Of a stretch of 64,000 nucleotides of DNA, positions 55,950 to 64,000 are shown in pieces; the first letter of the stretch is position 1, and each line of letters begins with the position of its first letter. This DNA is from Canna indica. Taxonomy: Eukaryota; Streptophyta; Magnoliopsida; Zingiberales; Cannaceae. The notes below the pieces were generated by a model. It saw only the letters and a program-made list of their open reading frames with translations, was not told where the DNA came from and did not search any database. Location of the stretch: assembly GCA_034359265.1 (NCBI GenBank), contig CP136898.1, positions 38,339,501 through 38,403,500 on the forward strand, read 5' to 3'. Made by a program: the position numbers and the translations under genes.

Positions 55950-58900
55950 TTATTCCTCATCATCTGAATAATAGTCTTCGAATTCTTCCTCTTCTTCCTC
56001 TTCTTCCTCTTCTTCATCTTCTTCATCTCCAGCTTCCTCAATTTCATGATCGTCATCATCAGCATATTCAACTTCTAATTGAATTGACGTTGTGTCTGCA
56101 TCCTCGAGTATTGGAATAATACGATCTACAGCAGGAGGATCATCTTCTTGATAGAAACCATCTGTCATATCAGGTATCAGCTCATTTTCTCCTACTACCG
56201 GATCAATTTTTCCTCTACCTTTTGTCTTACAAACTACACGCAAATCTGCTCTATCTTTATTTCGAGCCGGATACTTCGCGTAATATACTTGTTCGGCTTG
56301 TGATGCCAATATAAAAGGCTCATTTGCTGCCAATTTAGATTTATAATTAACCTCAACAAGTTTGTATTTTGGATGAACTTTCATGTCCCTTTCTGTTGTA
56401 TCGAACCAATGACATCTAAATTGAATAACTGATTTCAAGCCGAAGTAGTGCAACTCTATCACTTCTTCCACCAGTCCATAAAAATCCATATCACATTCAA
56501 CATAGGTTGTCCCTTTCACACAGACCCCAGCATTCATCGTCTTCTTTGTAAATGCATATTCAACCGTGTGAAATTTATACCCATTAACAAAATATCCTCT
56601 ATAGCACGACACAAGTCGCGACGGTCCACTAACAAACTCAAATATTCTTTCATCTATTTCAGCTCTGTGATCTTTGTTGTAAGTCTGAATCCAAGTAGGG
56701 AGATCACGATTTCGTAATCTCTCCAATTCTTCATTGTTGTGAATAGAGTATTTTTGCACCATCTCAATGTCAAATATTTTAATGAATTGTTCAATCTCTG
56801 GACAATTGAGTAATACATACAAGTGTGCCAAATGATACTCTTCCTCGCTTAAGTGTCGAGATGGACGAGAACCAAAAGCATGACCAGAGTGACAAAATAT
56901 ATTTAAACGTCCATCTGAATGTCGAACACCCCCGTCGTCGTTACATGGAAGATGATCAAATCTTGTCTGTACTGTCGATTCAAAGTAAAATGAGCAGAAT
57001 GTTGAAATTTCTTGGATGATATACGATTTAGATATTGATCATTCAACAGCTACGGTGTTCTTTACTTTTTTCTTCAGACGATTCATGTATCTTTCAAATA
57101 AGTACATCCACCGATATTGAACGGGGCCACCAAATCGTGCCTCGTATGCCAAGTATATCGGTAGATGCTCCATCGAGTCAAAAAATGCAGGAGGGAAAAA
57201 CTGATCCAGCTTGCATATGATTTCAACAATATTATTTTTAAGTGTTGACATATCTTTGACTTGAAGGACATTTGCACAGATGTTTCTAAAAAACATACTT
57301 AATTCAGTCAACGAACCCCAAATATTATCAGGTAGAAGATCTCGAAATGCGATCGGAAGTAATCTCTGCATGAATACATGACAATCATGGCTCTTCATCC
57401 CTGATATTTTGCAATCATCGACGTTCACACATCGAGATAAGTTTGAAGCATATCCATCGAGTAATTTGAGTTCTTTTACCCATTGACAAACATCTTTGAT
57501 CTGTTGTTTATTTAACACATATAGGGCCTTCGGTTTCAGATATCGTCCGTTGACCTCTTGTAACTCCAACTCTGGTCTTTTACAAAGTATTTTCATATCA
57601 TGTCGGGCTTTGACATTATCTTTAGTCTTTCCGAAAATATCCATCAAAGTGTTGAAAATATTATCAAACACATTTTTTTCAATGTGCATGACATCTAAAT
57701 TATGTCGAATCAATAATGAACTCCAATAGGGCAATTCCCAAAAGATACTTTTTTTCACCCAGTTATGTGTTTGGCCAAAACCTGACACTCTTTCATTGCG
57801 ACCAAATACTATATCTGGAAGTGCTGAAACACGTGCTAATATTTGTTCACCAGACAACATCGGTGGTGGCCCATCTCTTTCGACTATGCCCTTAGTAAAT
57901 TTCTTACAATTCCTTCGATACTGATGATTAGCCGGTAGGAATCGACGATGACAATCAAAGAATGAGATTTTTCATCCATTCTGAAGACTGGTTGATTTAG
58001 AGTGTTCCATACAATACGGACAAGAGAGTCGGCCGTGAGTGCTCCAACCAGACAACATGCCATACGTCGGGAAATCATTGATTGTCCACAAGACCGCGGC
58101 CTTTAAATTGAAGTTTTGCTTCCGATGATAATCATAAGTGACAGCTCCCTCAGTCCACAATGTTTTCAATTCATCTATCAAGGGTCTGAGAAATATGTCA
58201 ATTTCTTTTCGCGGACCCTTAGGACCCGGAATAATCATCGAAAGATAAATAAATTCATCTTTCATACACCTTGACGGTGGCAAATTATAAACTGTCAGCA
58301 GCACTGGCCAAATTGAATAAGGAGTTGCAGAATGTCCAAACGGATTAAAACCATCTGTGCACAATCCCAATCTTATATTTCTAGTATCCCTAGCAAATAA
58401 AGGATAATATGTATCCAAATGTTTCCATGCTTCACTGTCGGATTGATGAGTCATTACTGTATCATCACGACTTCTTGCATGCCAACTCATGTAAGGGGCT
58501 GTCTTTTTCGACATTAATAATCTTTGAAACCTCGATATTTGTGGAAAATACCGAAGCACCTTAAACGGGATATTTTTCTATCAGACCGATTTCTTCTCCT
58601 TGTAACGAGGATGTTGACATACAGGGCATTTATCCAACTGCACATTTTCTTTATAATATAAAATGCAGTTATTTTGGCACGTGTGTATTTTTTCGTACCC
58701 AAGCCCCAAATTTCTCATTAGCTTTTTAGTCTTATAAAAAGTTGGCTCAAACTTGTTATCAGTAGGCAGCATTCCATTAATCAATCCAGCAATCCGATCA
58801 TACGCAACTCCGCTGATATTACAATCGGCCTTGATGTTTAAGAGCTGTGTCATTGCTGAAAACCTAGTGTATTTAGGACAATTCTCATACAAAGGTTCAT

Positions 58901-59433
58901 CGGCAACTTTCAATATCTCGTAAAATTCTGCAGCTTCTTTATTCGTAATTCAATCTCTACCGCAGTTTGTACTTCTGTGATATCAACCGCTATAGTATCT
59001 GGTGGGACTGATGTCTGAAGAACTGGTCGATCAACATTATCATTCAGGTGGAATTGACCCCCAAGACTATCAAGTATCATAGTTCTATAGGGATTACATT
59101 GACTGGATGAAGAAGCACCAGCAGAGGAAGATTCACCATATGTCTGAACGACAGGATTACTCGACGTCCCGACTTCACGTGACTCCCCGTGACAAGTCCA
59201 TAGAAAATATCTTGGTGCAAATCCTTTGCTATATAGATGCAGAGTGACAGTCTCCCGATCCAAAAATCGTCCATTCAAACAAATGCGACACGGACATCGG
59301 ATTTGATCACCGATGCTAACGAAATTCCAATTCGAATAGGAGAAATTTAGGAAGTACATTACGCCTAATCGAAACTCATTCGTTAAAGCTCCACGATCAA
59401 GACGTCGGTACATCCACTTCGATCAGCCGACAT
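55950..59433 (-). pseudogene. TNP2-type transposase of second CACTA, decayed
   Basis: Aligned with the intact copy (13228-16689) it has a 1-base loss just after the start (about 59416), another near 58945 (frameshift after EIEL), a double stop at about 58576-58581, a stop at about 57974, and a stop at about 57037 (a Gly codon turned TGA). Domain order is unchanged: transposase-associated, TNP2 core, DUF4218-like, DUF4216-like and acidic tail. A few codons differ near the C terminus (LIPDMTDG insertion at about 56160-56180). Confidence 0.9.
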
Positions 59434-59499
59434 GATTATGTCAATCAATGACAATTTCTTTGGTTAATATCTTTAAGTGAGATTGTCCTATTCCATTCG

Positions 59500-60010
59500 A
59501 GATTTATGTTATTTATATTGCACTAAGTACTTATTTTAACCGCTAACTTCATTCTAAATTTCGGCAGCATCTCCCTACAGTTCTCCGAATACGCATATCA
59601 TCTTTTAGAATAATTAGTTAACAATTAAAAGAAAAAACGTAAGTGCAGTACAAATAACTATATTCCCAAATTGTCCAATCAGGGATAATTCAAGAATTGT
59701 ACATCGTATAAAAGATCATCTACTTCTTTTACACGAATATACAATCCCCGAACGGATCTAAGGTTTTGCTAAATCATATCCGACTCGTCGATGCGTACGT
59801 GAAACATATCAACTCGTCGGATGGATGATTATTTTCTAAATATTTTGAGTCAGCTTGAGTTCATATTGGACAATTCCGACACGAGTCCAAATTAGACGAT
59901 TCCGGTAGGAGTCCAAAATGAACTATTCCGGCGCGTGTCCGAAGTGGACGATTTCGACACAATGCCGAAGTGGACAATTCCGACGCGAGTCCATTGAGGA
60001 CAACTTTGGA
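59500..60010. repeat. Remnants of inverted repeat and 26-bp minisatellite
   Basis: 59500-59660 keeps parts of both arms seen at 16762-16962, with the loop zone deleted. 59860-60000 keeps about five degraded 26-bp units (gacgattccggcgcg-like). Confidence 0.65.
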
Positions 60011-60236
60011 CTAATTAATAATATTTTAACTAATTAATTAATATTAATCTACATCATTTTCATTAATTTAAATAATTAACCTACCATTATTAAATATTAA
60101 TCTAACTAAATTAAACTAAAAATTAATATAAACTCTAAAAATTAATCTAAACCCTAAAAATTAATCTAACAAATTAAATAATTAATCTAAATAATTAGTT
60201 AACAAATAAATAAATAAAGAAAAATTAATCTACAAT
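60010..60236. other. AT-rich spacer in second CACTA
   Basis: Repeated 'attaatctaa' words and no coding frame; a longer version of the AT-rich spacers at 8720-8815 and 17345-17455. Confidence 0.6.
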
Positions 60237-60545
60237 TTCCGGCGTCGGAGTCCGGTGGACTCCGGCGCCGGCGTACAGTGTCCGGACACTGTACAAGATC
60301 CGGCGGCGGCCATCGGCCGTCCACCGCCGGTCAAAACCCTAAAAATAGGGTTTCAGTCGGATTTCCTGCTGGCCGCAACGGGAAGAGATGGCCGGGCGAT
60401 GATGAATACCTAAAATCGGCGGTCGAGGATGGACGACAGCGTCGGCAGCGGCAGCTCGGCGGCGTCAGCGTCGGCAGCGGCGGCGAGAGGTGGGAGGAGG
60501 AGGCGGCGGCAGTAGCGGGAGGAAGAAGGGGCGGGCGCGATCTGC
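60237..60545 (-). other. GC-rich leader region of second CACTA
   Basis: Counterpart of 8400-8695. An open frame across it is not conserved among the copies, so it is not called a gene. Confidence 0.45.
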
Positions 60546-60549
60546 GACC

Positions 60550-60813
60550 TATATAAACTTATCAGCAATGGCTCACTCGCCCGTTAGAAAGCCGTTGCTA
60601 ATAAGTTATCATCAGCAACGGCTCACTTGTCCGTTAGAAAGCCGTTGCTGATAATTAAAATCATCAGCAATGGCTCGCGTGCCCGTTAGAAAGCCGTTGC
60701 AGATACTGCATATCTGCAACGCCTTGAGCGGCCGCAAGAATGCCGTTGCAAATAGCAACGGCTTGAGCGGCCGTTGCTGATAGCCATTGCTGAAGACTCA
60801 ATTTCTAGTAGTG
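60550..60813 (-). repeat. 5' subterminal repeats and tip of second CACTA
   Basis: CAGCAACGGCTCACT.., CCGTTGCTGATAA and related motifs alternate up to the tip at 60813. Confidence 0.85.
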
Positions 60814-60816
60814 AGA

Positions 60817-61119
60817 ATTAAGGTACAATTAATGAGTTTCATCATAAAAACCAAGAAAGCCATATATAAAACAAAGTATCATCTATCACTAAAGTCCTTC
60901 CTATTAATGTAAGCCTATAGAAGGCAAACATCAATAAGTCGCAAGCCCCACTACAGAGCATTACATAAGTGTGATGATACTTTTATAGAATGCAAGTTTT
61001 GAAACCCATATAAGTTTTGAAGAACAACATTTTAACTACTAGGAAAAGCACAAATTCCTAATTACATCCTAAAATTTGTAAAGCTTTCTTCAACCAAGGA
61101 TTTTGTAAATATATCGGCA
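60817..61119 (-). mobile_element. Element E interior between RNase H and CACTA, non-coding
   Basis: No reading frame; continues with 53459-53726 when the CACTA is removed. Nothing else recognised. Confidence 0.5.
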
Positions 61120-61765
61120 AGTTATTTATCGATGGATACAAATGCTACCGATATATTTCCCTTAGTTACATTATCCCTAAGAAAATGGTGCCTTAAGTCA
61201 ATATGCTTAGTTCTAGAGTGTAAAATGGGATTCTTTGTAAAATTTATTGCACTAGTATACATAGGTATGCAAGAATACTTAAGTTACATTCCCCTTAGTA
61301 TACAAATTCTACCGATATATTCCCCTTAGTTACATTATCACAATGAATAGGTATGCAAGAATACTTAAGTCCATAGTCTAAAAGGATTTGTTTCATCCAA
61401 AGGACTTGTGCACAACAACTAGCCGCAGCGATGTATTCTGCTTCGGTAGTTGAAAGTGCAACCGAGTTTTGTTTCTTTGAGAACCAAGAGACAAGACTCG
61501 CTCCTAAGAATTGACAACACCCACTAGTGCTTTTTCTATCTACTTTACATCCGACAAAATCAGCATCTGAAAAATCGATTAAATCAAAAGATGTATGACA
61601 TGGATACCATAGTCCTAAGTCAACCGTGTCCTTTAAATATATCAATATGCGTTTTACCGCACTTAAATGAGACATTTTAGGGCAAGATTGAAACCTAGCA
61701 TATACACAAACACTAAACATGATATCGGATCTACTCGCGGTTAAGTAAAGAAGACTACCAATCAT
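61120..61765 (-). pseudogene. Element E RNase H
   Basis: Minus-strand reading: YLTASRSDIMFSVCVYARFQ, AVKRILIYLKDTVDLGLW, DADFVGCKVDRKSTSGCCQF and ALSTTEAEYIAAASCCAQ, then HCDN, all typical of copia RNase H. After HCDN (about 61345) the frame jumps; the normal continuation (SRTKHIDLRHHFLRD) is found further left at 61180-61230, so a short scrambled duplication was inserted at 61240-61345. The end LADIFTK lies near 61105. Confidence 0.85.
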
Positions 61766-62983
61766 ACCACAATATCATTTTTCGTCAACTTTAATGCCCT
61801 CTTCATCTTTGTCAAGCTTGATGGATGCGTTCATAGGTGTTGAAGCTATCTTGGCTTCATTCATCCCAAATCTTCTGATGAGCTCCTTTGTGTACTTGGC
61901 TTGATTGATGAAGATTTCTTTGTTGGTTTGCTTGATTTGGAGACCAAGCATGAAGGAGAGCTCTCCCATCATGCACATCTCAAACTCATCTTGCATACAT
62001 TTAGCAAACCACTTACAAAGCATTTCATTAGTAGCACCAAAAATAATGTCATCAACATAAATTTAAACTAATAACATATCATTTTCATGATGCTTAATGA
62101 AAAGTGAAACATCGACTTTTCCAACATTAAAACCTTGTTCGATTAAAAAAATTGAAAGTCTTTCATACTAAGCCCTAGGGGCTAGTTTTAAACCATATAA
62201 TGCCTTTTTAAGTTTGAAAATATGGTTTGGGAACTCAAAACTTTCAAATCCGGGGGGTTGTTCAATATAGACTTCTTCATTAATGAAACCATTTAAAAAT
62301 GCACTTTTTACATCCATTTGAAAAAGTTTAAAACCCTTAAAGCTAGCATATGTCAAAAACATTCTAATTGCTTCTAATCTAGCTACGGGAGCATACGTTT
62401 CATTATAATCTATCTCTTCTTGTTGATTGTACCCTTGTGCCACTAACCTAGCTTTGTTTCTAATAACTAATCCTTCTTCATCTAGCTTATTTCTAAATAC
62501 CCATTTAGTTCCAATTGTAGTTTGTTCACTAGGTCTAGACACTAAGTCCCATACATCATTTCTAGTAAATTGGTTGAGTTCTTCTTGCATAGCTAGTACC
62601 CAAAACTCATCTTCTATTGCTTCCTTAATGTTCTTAGGCTCTACTTGAGATACAAAAGCTACATATTGACAAACATTCTTGAGTTTAGAATGTGTTACCA
62701 TTTCCGTTGAAAGTTCTCTAATGACTTGGTCCATTGGATGATCCTTTACCAACCGATATCCTTTAGGGAGAGGTGGTAGAGCTTCTTCTTCTTCATGTTC
62801 AACTTGAGGTAGATTCGAGGATGGCGGTTCTTCATGTTGGGTTTCCTCATTATCTTCATCCTCCACTTTTTTATCATGAAGTGTGAGATCGTCAAGTTCC
62901 TCACCTACATTCACAATCTTCACATTTCTAGAAGAATCATTAGTTTTATTAAACATGACATGCATGGATTCTTCAACAATCAT
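61766..62983 (-). pseudogene. Element E reverse transcriptase
   Basis: Linker, then EAIEDEFWVLAMQEELNQF (about 62620-62565), WVFRNKLDEEG, FKLFQMDVKSAFLNGF (about 62325-62285), GFESFEFPNHIFKLKKALYG, and the catalytic YVDDIIFGA at about 62060-62034. In-frame stops at about 62166 (Trp to TAG) and 62065 (just before the catalytic box), and a shift near 61770, disable it. Otherwise close to consensus, better preserved than A. Confidence 0.9.
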
Positions 62984-62999
62984 GGTTCTACTATTGTAA

Positions 63000-64000
63000 A
63001 CTCTATATGCCTTAGAATTAATGGAGTAACCTAGGAAAATCCCTTCATCGGATTTAGAATCAAATTTTTATAAATTCTCCTTAGTATTTAATATAAAATA
63101 TTTGCATCCAAAAACATGAAAATATCCCACATTTGGGATTTTACCATTCCAAACCTCAAAAGATGTTTTCTTAATTTTAGGCCTTAATAAAACTCGATTA
63201 AGAACATAGCAAGAGGTATTTATGGCTTCGGCCCAAAAATACTTAGGCAAATTGTTTTCTCATAGCATGGTCCTAGCCATCTCTTGTAAGGTTCTATTCT
63301 TCCTCTCAACCACCCCATTTTGTTGAGGGCTCCTAGGGGAAGAAAAGGTATGTTTAATACCTAAATCATCACAAAACTTGGAAAATTTTTCATTTTTAAA
63401 CTCCCCTCCATTGTCACTTCTAATTTTTCAAATTGAAACTCCTTTTTCATTTGTAACTTTCTTTGCAAACTTTTTGAAAAACTCAAAAGTTTCATTTTTC
63501 TTGGCCAAAAAGAAAACCCATTTAAATCAAGAAAAACCATCAACTAATACATAATAATATAGCTTTCCACCTAGACTAGCTACATCACATGGACCAAAGA
63601 GATCCATGTGCACAAGCTCAAGAATTCTAGATGTACTAACTTGATTAATGCTATGAAATAAAGATTTGACTTGCTTACCTAGTTGACATGCATCACAAGG
63701 TTTGTCTTTTTCAAATTTGATCTTGCGTAAGCCTTTAACTAATTCTTTCCTAGATATCTCTTGGATGATGCTCATGCTAGCATGTCCTAGCCTTCTATGC
63801 CACAACCAAGAGTCATTTTCCATGGCAACTAAGCATCTAACAAGGGGATTTGGCAAGATATTTAATTCTAAGGTGTAGACATTTTCTTGCCTATTTCCGA
63901 TAAACATGATATCATTTGAAGGTGCACTTCTAATGATACATGTAGATGCTTCAAAAATAATGATGTATCCATTGTCACATAATTGTGATATGCTAATCAA
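63000..64000 (-). pseudogene. Element E integrase, partial at window edge
   Basis: From the right edge: ISISQLCDNGY (pre-integrase), LWHRRLGHASM and CDACQLGKQVK (HHCC zinc region, about 63800-63670), LVHMDLFGPCDV (first catalytic Asp, about 63620), then shifts near 63530 and 63430, a zone equivalent to the second Asp and PQQNGVVERKN Glu box near 63310, a stop at about 63260, and PKYFWAEAINTSCYVLNR (63250-63200). Protease and gag of E lie off the window. Confidence 0.85.

Larger units (their letters stand above)
53727..60813 (-). mobile_element. Second CACTA transposon, 7.1 kb, TSD AGA
   Basis: Tips CACTACTAGAAA at 53727 and TTTCTAGTAGTG ending 60813, with AGA at 53724-53726 and 60814-60816. 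It is a single-orientation (minus) element of the same family as 7783-18051, with 3' subterminal repeats, accessory gene, transposase gene, inverted repeat remnant, minisatellite remnant, GC-rich leader and 5' subterminal repeats. It provides the ungapped layout against which the compound element can be read. Its genes are decayed. Confidence 0.93.

Noticed and set aside
60278..60556. Open frame with G/R-rich product in the second CACTA
   Set aside because: GC-rich leader region; not conserved in frame in the two sister copies.
1..64000. Host protein-coding genes or tRNA/rRNA genes
   Set aside because: Every long frame traced to a mobile element or viral remnant, and no cloverleaf or rRNA-like sequence was recognised by eye; a tRNA scan would be needed to exclude short RNA genes.

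Overview
This is plant nuclear DNA: an angiosperm heterochromatin-like block made almost entirely of nested transposable elements. I found no ordinary host gene, tRNA, rRNA or CRISPR array. The evidence is several long-LTR Ty1/copia elements with initiator-Met tRNA primer sites and AAAAAGGGGGAGA polypurine tracts, two CACTA (En/Spm) transposons with CACTACTAGAAA ends, hAT and Tourist-like MITEs, a Helitron fragment, gypsy pieces and a fragmented badnavirus-like insertion. The species cannot be named from this sequence.

Left third (1-23164). Copia element A (5' LTR remnant at 2040, 3' LTR 20618-21588) is the scaffold. Element B, whose 3' LTR is 1014-2039, sits in A's 5' LTR. A hAT MITE (3178-3649) splits A's gag zinc knuckle. 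A 10.3-kb CACTA block (7783-18051, target duplication AAG) splits an extra ORF that follows A's pol. The CACTA block is compound: a plus-strand CACTA (from 8094) lies inside a minus-strand CACTA, and a deletion has fused the two. The outer copy keeps an uninterrupted 1153-codon TNP2-type transposase; the inner copy keeps a complete five-exon accessory transposase gene. A itself lies in an older LTR (B', ending 23164), which also carries a 1.28-kb solo LTR.

Middle (23165-36629). A Ty3/gypsy gag fragment on the minus strand is split by a hAT MITE, which is itself split 3 bp inside its end by a 2.4-kb LTR-like insertion. A SIRE-like LTR (H) follows, split by a 2.85-kb gypsy solo LTR (target duplication CTCAT). 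Then come a related LTR fragment, a 5'-truncated Helitron with helicase remains, and the 5' end of another copia element (G, minus strand).

Right part (36630-64000). Minus-strand element D has a gag but no pol. Its left LTR contains a scrambled badnavirus-like insertion with movement-protein, intergenic/promoter, coat-protein and reverse-transcriptase pieces in both orientations. Element E (minus strand, runs off the right edge) inserted in D's other LTR. Element C (44493-52918, TTGTG duplication) inserted in E's LTR. C, like D, has gag but no pol, and has a separate 3' ORF preceded by a plausible intron. A second, decayed CACTA (53727-60813, duplication AGA) splits E upstream of its 3' LTR. 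E's RNase H, RT and integrase remains fill 61120-64000.

Many insertion points were verified by target-site duplications or by restored reading frame across the junction, so the relative order of events is readable. Element families and domains were assigned by recognition of motifs, not by database search.
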